From Diplonema papillatum (lineage: Eukaryota > Euglenozoa > Diplonemea > Diplonemida > Diplonemidae), in assembly GCA_030068145.1 (NCBI GenBank), contig JAPJBO010000778.1, positions 1 to 64,000 of the forward strand: a stretch of 64,000 bases of DNA, given 5' to 3'. A program made the position numbers and the translations under genes. Below, one piece after another: positions 18,099 to 28,022 of the stretch. The notes beneath the pieces were generated by a model that ran no database searches, was not told the DNA's origin, and saw only the letters and a list, made by a program, of their open reading frames with translations. Positions within the stretch are counted from its first letter, which is position 1. Each line of letters opens with the position of its first letter.

Positions 18099-18119
18099 CA
18101 GTGGCTTATATATGGGTCT

Positions 18120-18158
18120 GGTGCTCGGACCAAGTCCGAGCACCAAAAAAAAAAAAAA
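18120..18158 (+). repeat. Hairpin plus A14 run inside the hAT left end
   Basis: The sequence ggtgctcggac, a three-base loop, then gtccgagcacc forms an 11-bp perfect stem, followed at once by 14 A residues. It could be a subterminal structural element of the transposon or a small nested insertion. Confidence 0.6.
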
Positions 18159-18508
18159 GTACCAAAACGGCGCGGCGGCTGAGGGGTCAGTACTGCAGGA
18201 TGGGTTGGTATCATCCTTGGCCAGGGAACACAAACTGCAAACGGTGGACCGGGGTCGCATTTTTGCGCAATCAGGCAAAGGCATGTTGGTGGGCTGCGGG
18301 TTCTCGGGAATCGAGCTATCCTACAGGGGGAGGGGTGGGCGGGATTCAAGGCTTTGAGGCCAGTACTATTTGTTGGGTAAATAGCTCCTAGGGGATTCTC
18401 TGGACTGATTCCCCAAATGAATCTGCATAATGCTCTCACGTCCAGGAACCTCAATTCATCTGAAAGCATGTCTCAAAGAAGAGACAACCAGCACAACCAA
18501 CACTCGCC

Positions 18509-21500
18509 ATGTTCGGGATGCGGATTGCCAAGAAGGCGAAGACCACAGCAGTCCGCCCTGCAGAGTTTGACCCGCCCTACCACTCTGAAAAAGACAAATG
18601 GAAAGATGCCGAGCTTGCCAGCATCCCCGAGGAGTTCAGGACAACAGCAAAGGGAAAGACGGTGCAGACGATGAAAGACTTCTTGTCACTTCCATGTACT
18701 GCAAGAGGGTTCACGAGCCCCCAGAATTGGAAGCTGCAGCAGAAACTGTGGTTCACCACTGAAATGGACAGACTTCTGGAGGAAGACACAGGGCGCCTGG
18801 AAACCTTGGCGGAGATCGGGCGGGCAGTCGAAAATAACTGGGCGCTGAAAGTAGCAGCTGATGCTGCGAATGCGGCAGCAGAGGTGGAAGCCAAGAAGCA
18901 GGAAGCAGAGGCATTGCTGGAGCAAGGACGGGTGGCGGCGTTGGAAGCTTCGCGCGTTGTACCTTCTGTTCAAGAACTGATGTCAGCAGCCGAACAGCCA
19001 CCGGAAGAGCAGGGGGGCCTTTTCGCTGCTGTTCCTGATCAGGTTGCCATCAACTTGCCCGTTGCAGCAGCCGATGCATTTCTCGAAGAAATGACAAAGC
19101 TTGCTCTCGCTGCATGGAAGGAAAGCGAGGAGGAGGAGGCCAAAGCGCTGAAGGCAATCCTAGCAGAAAAGCGGGTGAAGCGCAAGAACATTAACCCACG
19201 GGACTTCTCCCGCAACACCGTGGGGGGATCACCCCCATTTCCACAGCTCCTGCGGAGTGAAGTGCTATCGTACACCATCGGAAAGTACCGACCCGACGCG
19301 CCCATTGCACCAGACCCGACTGAGTCATGGTTCCCGACGTCGTTCGAGCTGACCCTCGTTCCTGATGAACACAGTTCATCGGTAACATTCAAGCAGAAAC
19401 TCAACGATATTCCATGGCTAAAGGTTGTTCCGGACGGTCTTGTATGTCGTTCTTGCTATGGTGTTGCGTGGAAGGGAAAGAAAAGCGCTCTCGTGCACGA
19501 GCCACTGCCATGGGTGGAGAGGATTGTTCGACTTGGTCAGGTTTCGAAGGCACACGGCAGCACTCCAGAACACAACGAGCGGTGGCGGGAATTCATGGAG
19601 AAGATGAGGACGGAAATTGGAGCGAGGCGGGAGCAGGGCACAATGGAGATTGATGTATCTACAGAAGACATCACCAACCGGATCATGAACACGCAGTACT
19701 TCATCAGTCGTGTGAATGATTTGCTCTACATCATCCGCAACTACCGCCCGCTTGAAGACTTCAGCAGTCTCGCCCACCACCAAGCTCAAGGATCGGAACC
19801 GATTCGGGAATCCATCCAGAAGCGCGACAACTTGACGTCGGCCACCACCCGCAACAACCTGCTGCGTTGTCTCTACGGTCTCTGCAAGGAGCGGGTCTTG
19901 CGCACCATTAAAGACAGCAGCTTTGTTTCGATCCTGACAGACGAGTCCGAGGACCGAGCTAAAAACTCAAATTTCGGGTTCTTTTTGAAAGTGCTCACGG
20001 AAGATCACACACCAACAGAACTCTTCTGGGATATCCTCCCATTGAGGGAGCGAGCGACAGGCCAAAACATTGCACTCCATGTGCAAAAGGCCTACGGGGT
20101 TTTGAACTTGTTTCCTTCGTGTGTGGGGTTTGCAACGGATGGCTGTTCTGCAATGAGCGGCGTTTATTCTGGGGCTTCCACGTTCGTGCGCAACTTCTTG
20201 TGCCCATTCGCGATCTGGGTGTGGTGCTTAGCACACCTTTTCAATTTGGCTTGTGTGGACTCGGGGGCCAGCATCCCCGTGATCAAAGGCGCCTTCGACT
20301 TGGTCAAGGACGTTTTCGTCTATTTCAGGCGAGGCAGAGGTGACACTCAGCCCAAGGTACGAGTGTTCAAACAAGCCCAGGAGGATGTCCGACGCATGCA
20401 TGAAGCGGTTGACACCTTCTTCGTCTTCCGTTCGCTACAACTCGTAGAGGTAGCCGACACGAGGTGGGACTCACATTTTCGCGCTGCTTCCACGTTCGTG
20501 GCTGTGCTCAAGACCTGCATGCATGCCCTGGTCGCCATGTCGGAGAGTAAGGACGAGGGCTCTGCGAAACAGCAGGCCGCATCACTTCGTGCTGCCATGA
20601 CCAGTGCTGTGCTGGTGGCGGTGTACCTTCTTGCTGCGGTAAGCCCGATCTTGTCACGATTCAGCACGCACCTGCAGCGCGCAGACTTGTGCTGGTCTGA
20701 AATCGGGTATCTGAAGGGGTACTACATGAATCAGATAGAGTCTCTTTCGAAAGACCCGACCAGGGTGGCTCCGGATTACGGTTCCTGCCACCTGCTAATC
20801 AATGTGTGTATGCCGGTGAACTGGAATGTACCAGCAGTGTCCAAAGCATTTGTGGAGCAGTTCCACGAACAGTTCGGCAAACCGTACTTGGCCTGCCTGA
20901 TCAAAGAAGTGGATAAAAGGTTGGACACCCTTCCTGTTTTGCAGGGATTCGGCGTGTACGATCCCCGCGGTCGCCACTTCAAGGAAGCGTTTAAGGACGT
21001 TTGTCTGTCAGGGACTGCCGAAGAAGCAGCTTCTCGAATCAATCCAGAGAAGCTGGCAGTGCTGAGCAAAATGCTACAGCCAACCTTGGACCACTACACA
21101 AGTGGAAAACGCAAGTCCGTGCAAGGAAGTGACGGCACTGTTGCTGAGGGCCCTGCACCTGCATTCTTCTCCTCATCAGTTACAGCACAAACAGCAAAGG
21201 AGCTTCCGGGCGCTCTTGTTGAATTCGCTCGTATTGACGCAGCCAAAACCATGTGCTCTTTCACAGACTACTGCCGAGCGTTCTTGAATGACACCGGCAC
21301 ACTGCTACAGTACCCCAACACTGCTCGCCTTCTCCGCATGGCTCTTGTGCTTCCCCTGGGGACAGCCTCGGTGGAGCGCTTGTTTTCTGTGGTGAAGCTA
21401 TTCCGAACGTACCTGCGGAATAATCTTTCCAACAAAACGGTGCGCATGTGCCTCTTTGTGGCATACAACTATCCTCCAGCAACACAGGAGTTCTTTGACA

Positions 21501-21562
21501 ATGCTGCGAGAGTACCTTCTCGCCCCGGAAGGCCCCGCAGGGGAGAACAGCGACAGCGATGA
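18509..21562 (+). CDS. hAT-family transposase
   Basis: A single 1,017-residue frame with no introns. The N-terminal third is hydrophilic, with an Ala/Glu-rich predicted coiled coil at about residues 110-155. A two-cysteine LVCRSCYG motif follows near residue 313. The RNase H-like catalytic core carries Asp478 (SILTDESED), Asp544 (GFATDGCSA) and, after a long insert, Glu956 in the hAT C-terminal dimerisation block (GTASVERLFSVVK). This is the standard D-D-E pattern of hAT transposases; the CLAHLFNLAC and DTRWDSHF motifs also belong to that family. It cuts and pastes its own element in the nucleus. A second short acidic frame (21456-21716) overlaps the 3' end; its role is unknown. ATG at 18509 is the first Met that gives a protein-like start. 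Confidence 0.9.
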   Translation: MFGMRIAKKAKTTAVRPAEFDPPYHSEKDKWKDAELASIPEEFRTTAKGKTVQTMKDFLSLPCTARGFTSPQNWKLQQKLWFTTEMDRLLEEDTGRLETLAEIGRAVENNWALKVAADAANAAAEVEAKKQEAEALLEQGRVAALEASRVVPSVQELMSAAEQPPEEQGGLFAAVPDQVAINLPVAAADAFLEEMTKLALAAWKESEEEEAKALKAILAEKRVKRKNINPRDFSRNTVGGSPPFPQLLRSEVLSYTIGKYRPDAPIAPDPTESWFPTSFELTLVPDEHSSSVTFKQKLNDIPWLKVVPDGLVCRSCYGVAWKGKKSALVHEPLPWVERIVRLGQVSKAHGSTPEHNERWREFMEKMRTEIGARREQGTMEIDVSTEDITNRIMNTQYFISRVNDLLYIIRNYRPLEDFSSLAHHQAQGSEPIRESIQKRDNLTSATTRNNLLRCLYGLCKERVLRTIKDSSFVSILTDESEDRAKNSNFGFFLKVLTEDHTPTELFWDILPLRERATGQNIALHVQKAYGVLNLFPSCVGFATDGCSAMSGVYSGASTFVRNFLCPFAIWVWCLAHLFNLACVDSGASIPVIKGAFDLVKDVFVYFRRGRGDTQPKVRVFKQAQEDVRRMHEAVDTFFVFRSLQLVEVADTRWDSHFRAASTFVAVLKTCMHALVAMSESKDEGSAKQQAASLRAAMTSAVLVAVYLLAAVSPILSRFSTHLQRADLCWSEIGYLKGYYMNQIESLSKDPTRVAPDYGSCHLLINVCMPVNWNVPAVSKAFVEQFHEQFGKPYLACLIKEVDKRLDTLPVLQGFGVYDPRGRHFKEAFKDVCLSGTAEEAASRINPEKLAVLSKMLQPTLDHYTSGKRKSVQGSDGTVAEGPAPAFFSSSVTAQTAKELPGALVEFARIDAAKTMCSFTDYCRAFLNDTGTLLQYPNTARLLRMALVLPLGTASVERLFSVVKLFRTYLRNNLSNKTVRMCLFVAYNYPPATQEFFDNAARVPSRPGRPRRGEQRQR

Positions 21563-21867
21563 CAACCAAGACGAGGAGCACCCCGTCGGGTACACAAATG
21601 CGCGGTGGACTCGCATCAAATTTGCCACAGTCTCGGTGTACTACGAAGCGGCCAAGGCGATCCTTGCGGCGAGGCGCTACCATGAGCAAAACCCACGGCC
21701 CTTGAAAATCAGATGAATTGTCCTTACCGCAACCCCCAACACCTTTCGAAGTCTCGTGCACGTTACAGACTGCTGCACGTGCCCACAGCTGGGATTTTTG
21801 GTAACTCCGAGCAACTTATGGACAATTACGTGGGAGAACTTTTTATATATAAGGCCCTGGTGCTCAT

Positions 21868-21890
21868 ACAAAAAAAAAAAAAAAAAAAAA
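21868..21890 (+). repeat. A-tail of the family C copy split by the hAT element
   Basis: The sequence aca plus about 20 further A residues directly follows the right-hand target duplication, and it completes the family C copy begun at 17789. Confidence 0.85.
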
Positions 21891-22860
21891 TGACGGGTGT
21901 TTTCCGTTCGCGTGTATAAGTTGCTACTATTTTTTGCTGGCCTCTGCCGGGGACAGTCAAGGCGTATCTGAGGCTCTCTTCTACGAAGCTTGCACACGAA
22001 GTTCGCCTGTCCTCGCCACCTACTTTCCGATACGAAAGATGCTCAGTTCCAACTCGTCCGCTGGTCCTGACCCTGACTCCAAAAATGGGGGAATCTGGGT
22101 CGATGGGAAAGAGCTTCTGGACACGCCTATCCACAGGTTTTGATGGACGTGTACGCCTGGCACTAAACCCATGCTTCGTATTGAGCTATAGCACATTCTC
22201 TCCTTTGAGACTGTTGCAACCGGCGGCCACCTCAGGTACGTAATCGGGCTCCTCTTCCGAGACCCAATATTTCTAGCATCTTAGTGATCTTGAGGACGAA
22301 CCTGATCTTTTGGTTTGTTTGTTTGTTTGTGGGTGCGGGAGTGTCCAACAGATACATAATTAGTCCCTTTTTTTCTTTGAGTTCTTGAGTGACTCCCCTA
22401 CGTCACCAGTGCCTCGGACAAGAAAGTCAGAAGGCGATAAACTGTAAACAGCCTCATGGTCTGCGCTGGGTGTTCCTACGCACAAGGCGCCAGACGGTCA
22501 CACGCATATGCTGTAGCTTACGTAGTGAACTGTATTTCAAGCAGCAGCTCGATGGTCGGGCGCCGGCTCTTGCCGTCGTCGCATTGCTTCAGAACTGCTC
22601 CCGATGTGCGTGGGGGGACAAGAAGCTTGCTCGCCGTGCATGAGCAAGCAGAACGTAGCTGTTAGCTACGTTCGTGGCGGAACGAGCGCCAATTGCCAAG
22701 TTCGCCACGGGCAACCCCGTGACTTATTCCTGGCTGGCGCGTTCTGTGCTGTCAGCACACAGAGAGGGGGGAGCGGTGGATGAGGCGCGGCGCATGCCGC
22801 CGATGCCTGACCTTTTGGAGTGACACGGTGCCTCCCCTAGAACAGTGATTGGCGCGCACG
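21891..22860. other. No gene seen; degenerate family C copy at 22137-22240
   Basis: Positions 22137-22240 follow the 3' half of family C (ctggcactaaaccc ... ggcggccacctcaggta) with many changes. A short TTTG repeat lies at 22314-22336. No convincing gene. Confidence 0.5.
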
Positions 22861-22986
22861 CGACCAACTGGTTGTCCGAGTTCTTTATTCGTCGCGGGAA
22901 AGCTTGTCGGGAAGCAGACCGTCCTTGAAGGCCATGATGGGACTCTTCACCGGCGACAACGTCAGCAAGATGATCGTCAAGTGCTG
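22861..22986 (+). pseudogene. 3'-end fragment of the MDR oxidoreductase at 61.7 kb
   Basis: Matches the last about 60 codons and the stop of the gene at 61655-63437, from gaccaactggttgtccgag to gatgatcgtcaagtgctga. A 20-bp deletion (at about 22933, removing codons for GFDKMP) and another loss of about 20-30 bp near 22883 break the frame. It carries no promoter or upstream exon. Confidence 0.9.
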
Positions 22987-23082
22987 ATTCCTTTCTTCGC
23001 CAGACGCCCGGGAAATGCGCACAGTCGCACGGCTGCGCACGTACGCGCACGGAGGCGTGTGTGCTTGGGCAACCGGGGCAAC

Positions 23083-23225
23083 ACGGATTTGTATCTTTCT
23101 TGGCACAAGCAGTGCAGGCTAGTAGTAGCGGTCCAGCTTGGTTTGCCGTGCTGCCTTTTTTTTTGTTAGCAAGCACACGAGTGCAAAGATTGAGGGCAGA
23201 AACGCGGCCGGTTCGAATAAGCCCG
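23083..23225 (+). repeat. Dispersed repeat family N, copy 1
   Basis: Shares the order gatttgtatctttc, ggcacaag, gtgcaggctagt, gttagcaagcacacgag and gataagcccgag-like ends with 47446-47575. Unknown type. Confidence 0.7.
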
Positions 23226-23544
23226 AGAAAAGGAGCACCGCTGGTTACTTCCTTGCGGACCAAGTCAGAAACGGGTGTTCCTCCCGTTCGTTCACCGCGT
23301 ATGGACGTCGGAGTGCGCAGTTTTTCGATCGGACAGAGCCGGTGGTGCCCACGACGGATGGTCTGCGGGCTGAGCGCCTGAAAGCCACTACTCGAAGCAG
23401 TCCTGCTCTCCGAACTCGACGTCAACAAACTCACCTCCGTCGTTCTGTCCGAGGGGTCGTTGTTATTGGTGCTGGTTTTGAGGGATAAGGAAAATCTTTT
23501 TTCTCGCTACTGTACGTACTCTTTCACTCTTTTTCTCACTTTGG

Positions 23545-23650
23545 CGTTTGTTTGTGCGCACTACCTTCAAACCTGTTTAGTTCATCTAACGGGCGTGAGG
23601 ATAGTACGCTGCCATCGATCTGTTTTTGTTCTTGACAGATTGCATTTGTT
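23545..23650 (+). repeat. Family B-prime repeat, copy 1
   Basis: Begins gtttgtttgtgcgcactacc and ends gcatttgttag. A second copy, over 90% identical by eye, lies at 50928-51030 inside the transporter intron. The first 16 bases and the tagtacgctgcc string are shared with family B. Confidence 0.8.
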
Positions 23651-23765
23651 AGCTGTGACCGACGCCACGAGTCTGTCCGAGGGGGGGGGTCGTTGCAATT
23701 GTAGGGTTTGTGAAGTGCCCAAGAGAACGAATCTTGTGGGAGTGAGCTGCGGGCTGATTGCTCGC

Positions 23766-23816
23766 TGGAGTCTGCGGCGCTTTCTTCGCGAGAAGTACGG
23801 TGTGAAGGTCACGAAG
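23766..23816 (+). pseudogene. Fragment matching the 3' end of the SLC13 transporter
   Basis: The sequence ctgcggcgctttcttcgcg and gtgtgaaggtcac match the minus strand at about 49329-49378, covering the last codons and stop of the transporter. About 50 bp; too short to code. Its neighbour at 23545 (family B-prime) also has its only other copy in that transporter gene. Confidence 0.7.
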
Positions 23817-23974
23817 CAGCTCGCTCCAAAACGTCCTTGGAAACTGACTCTTGTGATCTAAAAAAAGGTACTAGTGCAGAGGCTCCTGGGGTTTGCAGAT
23901 CTTGAGCGTTTATGGGGGATGGTTCTGGGGGGTTTGGGTTAACGTGTCGTTGCGGCGGCTAGCGGAGCTCGTCC

Positions 23975-24246
23975 AAAGTAACCGCGGCTCGCGGCGCAAA
24001 GCATCCGTTCGCCGAATAGATGGGGAACCACTGCATGTGCGTGCGGACCGAGGACGACCCGCTGACCCCGATGGGGGAAGGCCAGAAGGGCTCCCGCGAC
24101 TCGGCGGGCAACGGGAAGGAGCGGCGGAGCCCGAAGTGCGTCGCTGCGCTCATCGCCGACATCAACGCCGGGCTCACTGCGATCCCGATCCACGGCGGCG
24201 CCAGCTGGGATCACACGGGTCTGCCCTCCAGCGGCTCCTTAGCGCG
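23975..24246 (+). pseudogene. 5'-end fragment of the LRR gene, inverted copy
   Basis: From gcggcgcaaagcatccgttc (5' leader) through the start codon at 24020 it reproduces about the first 75 codons of the gene at 25798-27339: MGNHCMCVRTEDDP onward, with few changes and one small indel near the end. After codons for GSL (24246) similarity stops. The frame remains open, so a short acylated peptide could still be made, but nothing shows it is functional. Confidence 0.85.
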
Positions 24247-24377
24247 CACCGTTGTAAATACCTATCTTTCCTGGAAACGCTGTGTCTTGCGTTTTTTTTC
24301 CAATTTTCATTTTCCCCCCGACCCACCGTTTGCAGATTCGGACCGTCGGTCTGAATCTGCAACGTCAACGAGTATAC

Positions 24378-25060
24378 CAAACTGAAGCGAAAACTGGCCA
24401 TTTTCAACGATCTCGGTGGGTTACCACGAATTCAGGTCATACTCTTGCATTTTCTCTGTGCCGGATTCTTCACCACTCCACTTCCATCAAAACTGAAATA
24501 ACGCTTGAAAGAAGAAGAGGTGAACTTGGTTCCGATAGTTGCGGTGACCTCCGTCGGTCGGTGTACAGGCTGCCTCTGCTAGTTGCCACTTACACGTCGT
24601 GTGCGCGCGATCACAGCCGGCCCTGCCGGCCGATTAACTTCGAAGCGCGTTTTACTTCCTCGTCTGTCCTTCTCGACCGCTGGGCCACAGCCATCACACA
24701 TGTGGGAAGACGTAGATTCTCTCTCTCGAAGGGGGGCGAGTTGGGAGAGATAGACACACCTCATCGTCAGATTGTTCGTCAGGAGCATTGACTACATCCG
24801 GTCGCCAAGCCAACTCCGGCGTCTGTTTTGTTTGATTGCTGTCACCAAGTGGACGCCGGAGAGAAACTGCTCCTACACTTTGAAGTAATTGCCAAAACGT
24901 CTTCAGAAATTGACTTTTGTGATCTAAAAATTCTTCCAAGCCGAAGCGAAACCCGGGCATTTTCAACGATCTCTGTGGGTACCACGAACTCAGGCCCTTT
25001 TTGCTTTCTACACCACTCCCATTGAAACCGAAGAGCTGAAATTTGCACACACATGTGTTG
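24378..25060 (+). repeat. Local two-copy duplication (family Q)
   Basis: Positions 24378-24520 and 24938-25055 are related: gaagcgaaa, cattttcaacgatctc, a taccacgaa string and ccactcc elements lie in the same order. The stretch before the second copy (tgacttttgtgatctaaaaa) also matches 23846-23870. No coding role found. Confidence 0.6.
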
Positions 25061-25061
25061 A

Positions 25062-25127
25062 AGAGAGAAAGAGAGAGACGAGTAAGAGAGTGCAGGGACC
25101 ATCTCTTCGGGGTGTTTCCGGTCTCCT
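25062..25127 (+). repeat. Family G copy ((GA)n plus conserved tail)
   Basis: A GA-rich run is followed by gtgcagggaccatctc and gtttccggtctcc, as at 3951, 47584 and 63862. Confidence 0.75.
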
Positions 25128-25395
25128 TCAGTTGTGTAAATTTGTTGCATTAGTGTGATTGTCAGGCCTTCGACTACCCTGAGCAACGCACTATGCACAC
25201 TCCGTGTCCTTCAGTTGAACTTGCGCACGTTCAACGAATTCACGATTTCTAAACTGGTCCTGGCACGCCCCAGCAGCCCCAGGGCCTCACCCGCCCGCCT
25301 GCATGTGCTCTCGTCGGCATCGCCACCGCGCTGACTTTCCCGAGAGAGGTGGTGAAAGTGAAAATCGTACACCGCGAGAGTAGGAGAAGTAGAAA

Positions 25396-25520
25396 GGGAA
25401 GCTAGAGTTTTCGTTGACCGCACTACCCTGAGGCCAAATCCTGGAAGTGGGTTCAGGTGGAAAATTGCCAAATGATCATGATCAGAACGTCCTACTCGGG
25501 CGTTCAGTTTCCTCACACAT
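25396..25520 (+). repeat. Dispersed repeat family L, copy 1
   Basis: Shares aaatgatcatgatcagaa, cagtttcctcac and cattgcatg-type blocks with 39290-39405. Unknown type. Confidence 0.7.
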
Positions 25521-25551
25521 TGCATGTGGCTAAAAAAAATTAGTATGGGCG

Positions 25552-25652
25552 CTTTGTTTGTGCGCACTAGCGGGACGCACCTGCTTTGGTAAGTTTCATG
25601 TAGTACGCTGCCAACTACTAATTTTTAGTACCAACAATGCATTGTTAACACA
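25552..25652 (+). repeat. Dispersed repeat family B
   Basis: A full copy from tttgtttgtgcgcactag to aacaatgcattgttaacaca, joined directly to the family C copy that follows. Confidence 0.85.
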
Positions 25653-25653
25653 A

Positions 25654-25791
25654 AATACTCGAGGGACTGCCTTGTGCTCATTTCGAAGGAGGCTAGAGGG
25701 GGAGAAAACAATACAACTACAAAGTGGGTCTTTTTTGTTGAACGCTTACGCAAGCAGGTGCTCATACAAAAAAAAAAAAAAAAAAAAAAAA
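25654..25791 (+). repeat. SINE-like family C copy with internal deletion and A-tail
   Basis: Starts aatactcgagggactgcc, loses most of the middle, and ends caagcaggtgctcatac plus about 23 A residues. It stops only a few bases from the last recognisable coding position of the LRR gene on the opposite strand. Confidence 0.85.
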
Positions 25792-25797
25792 GCACAC

Positions 25798-27339
25798 CTG
25801 CCCGTCGTTGCGCCGGCGGGTCTCCGCCGCGCCCCGCTTCCCGCCGCCGCCGTTGGCCTTGCGCCCGTTCCGCGCGTTCTCGGGCTCGGTCGGCGCCTGC
25901 TGCGGCTGCTGCTGCTGCCCGGGGTCCTCGGAGGGCGTCTCGCTGTCGGAGTTGTACGACGAGTGCCGCTCGACGGGCGGCGCGGCGGCCCGCACCGCCA
26001 GCGCGGCCGCGGCGGCGGTCGTCTGCAGCTCGATGTTCTTCTGCAGCAGCTCACCGAGCGCCAGGGACACTTTCATGTCGGTCTCTGCGTGCCGCAGGTC
26101 CGTCAGCGACGTGCAGAGCTGCAGGAGCTTCTTCACAGCTTCCACCAGCGGGCCTTCTATGGCGAGGTCTGTCACGTGCAGCGAGCACAGCGTGCGGTTG
26201 CTGTACAGCCCGGTGATCAAGCGCAGCATCCCGGCCGCAGTGCCCGGGTTGGGCGCCGTTTTATCGCCGTCCGCGGCCCGCAGCGCGAACTGGTTGGAGA
26301 GGTCCACCTTTCGAAGCGTTCGATTTTTCCCGAGGGCGGCGCCCAGCTCGGTAAGGGCGCCGTCTGCGAGCCTGTTCTTGCACAGGACGAGGGTGGCTAG
26401 CGGGCAGGCACCCCCCAGGCACGACGCGAGCGCGCCGCCGCCGGAGTCGCCGATGAGGTTGCCTGTGAAGTCGAGGAGACGGAGCGAGTCGCTTTGCAGC
26501 ACGAACGCGGCGCACTGCGCACACGCCTCGCGGATGCCGGCGCCGTCGGTACCGAGCAGGTACCGGAAGTGGAGCTCTTGCAGCGTCTTGTTCTCGGTGA
26601 GCCGGCTGAAGAACTCGGACGCCTCCTTCGGCGCGACAATCGCCGCGATCCGGTCCCCGCGGCGCTGCCGGCAGTGCTCGCCGGAGAGTGTGAACGACTT
26701 CAGCGTCACGTTCGACGCGAGCCCCGCGCCCAGCGTCCGCATCGCGTGAGCGGTGACGGGGAGAGGCTCCGTGCCCACGCAGAGTTCGACGACTTCGAGG
26801 CCGCTGTTCTCCTGCAAGCACTCGCCCAGGGCTTCGATGGCGCCGGAGGAGAGGGAGTTGCCGTCGCAGTGCAACGTTTTGAGCGTGACGTTGTCGCGCA
26901 GAGCGTCGATCACGTCCGCAAACCCGTCGTCGGCTATGTTGTTGTGGGAGATGGAGAGATGCGAGAGCGTCCGGCACGACGGCAGGCGGATGGCCTGCGC
27001 CAACGCGGCGGCGCCCGCGTCGCCGAAGCCGCGGGAGACGAGCTCGAGCCGTTTGAGCTGGTGTGGGGACGCCAGGCGGTGCGCGATTCTTTGCATGTCG
27101 CCGGTGCCCAGCGAGCCGCTGGCGGCGCTGTTGCACCCCGTGCGGTAGTCCCAGCTGGCGCCGCCGTGGATCGGGATCGCAGTGAGCCCGGCGTTGATGT
27201 CGGCGATGATCGCAGCGACGCACTTCGGGTTCCGCCGCTCCTTCCCGTTGCCCGCCGAGTCGCGGGAGCCCTTCTGGCCTTCCCCCATCGGGGTCAGCGG
27301 GTCGTCCTCGGTCCGCACGCACATGCAGTGGTTCCCCAT
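25798..27339 (-). CDS. LRR (RNI-type) protein with dual-acylation N-terminus
   Basis: Starts at ATG 27339 and is open for 514 codons to a possible splice donor (CAG|GTGTGC) at 25798. Without splicing the frame runs into the poly-T of the adjacent repeat and stops at about 25762. MGNHCMC at the N-terminus is a classic site for myristate on Gly2 and palmitate on Cys5/Cys7, so the protein is probably membrane-anchored. Residues about 100-420 are ribonuclease-inhibitor-like repeats (LSHLSISHNNIADDGFADV, LRLLDFTGNLIGDSGGGAL, LRKVDLSNQFAL). The C-terminus is Ala/Gln/Pro-rich and low complexity. Such proteins are usually binding scaffolds; the partner is unknown. A copy of its 5' end is at 23975. 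The 3' end is either an exon border or has been truncated by the repeat. Confidence 0.8.
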
Positions 27340-27660
27340 CTATTCGGCGAACGGATGCTTTGCGCCGCGCGAGCGACTTTCCCCCCCCCCTGCCGGCGCC
27401 CCTCGCCGCGCCGCGCCCGCCTTCGTGCCTTTCCCTCTCTTTTTTCTTTCTGACTTTTTTGTGTGGTGTTTCCTTTTTTTTCCTCTACTTTTTATGAATA
27501 CGTTGCCACCTGCCATTGCGTCATCAAGTCATGGAGACTTAACTGGGGGGGGCAGTGCTGACACTACCCTGAGAGCCCCCAACGACTTTGCAAGGGACCC
27601 CCCCTCCCCCCCCCCTAGGGCTAAGTTGGATGGAAACGCCGTTTCTTTTAGTTTTTTCGA

Positions 27661-27733
27661 AACATGGAAACGGAAACGGAAACGGAAACGGAAACGGAAA
27701 CGGAAACGGAAACGGAAACGTTTCCGTTTCTTT
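27661..27733 (+). repeat. (GGAAAC)n microsatellite with inverted end
   Basis: About nine hexamer units, then cgtttccgtttc in inverse orientation, which would let the region fold back on itself. Confidence 0.9.
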
Positions 27734-27915
27734 TAAAAGAACCGCCGGAAGGCTCCTCATGCTGAAGGGTCCTATACGATACCACTTCGCGGGTCCTTCT
27801 GTGTGTCCGTCGGGTGTCCGTTTCCAGCCAAATTTTGGCTTTCCTTTCAGAGGGCGGGTTCACCTTCTTCTTTTGATCTACGGGCACTTCTCTTCCTCCG
27901 TCTTCTGGCGGGCTC

Positions 27916-28022
27916 TTTGACTCTTCAGGGCCCTTCCTGGGCTGTTCTTCGACTTGGCTCGGCCCCTTCTTGTGTGTCGTCGCGGTCTCGTTTGTGCAGA
28001 GCAGTCGCTGATGCTCACCGCT
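27916..28022 (-). repeat. Dispersed repeat family H, inverted copy
   Basis: The reverse complement of 15018-15115 with only a few changes, extending a little into flanking sequence. Confidence 0.8.

Larger units (their letters stand above)
18099..21859 (+). mobile_element. Autonomous hAT transposon with TIRs and 8-bp target duplication
   Basis: The left end is CAGTGGCTTATATAT and the right end, on the other strand, is CAGGGCCTTATATAT, matching at 13 of 15 positions. The element is flanked on both sides by GTGCTCAT (18091-18098 and 21860-21867), the 8-bp target duplication expected for hAT. Removing the element and one GTGCTCAT restores the normal 3' end of a family C repeat (gcaggtgctcatacaaaa), which confirms the borders. 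It encodes one transposase with all three catalytic acids, so it may be, or recently was, active. Confidence 0.92.

Noticed and set aside
22456..22665. Cys-rich frame resembling an LSD1-type zinc finger (CAGC...C)
   Set aside because: Only three of the needed cysteines are in place, and no flanking exon exists.
26261..27322. Other long frames over the LRR gene
   Set aside because: Arg/Pro-rich shadow frames; the 27339 frame has clear LRRs and a start motif.
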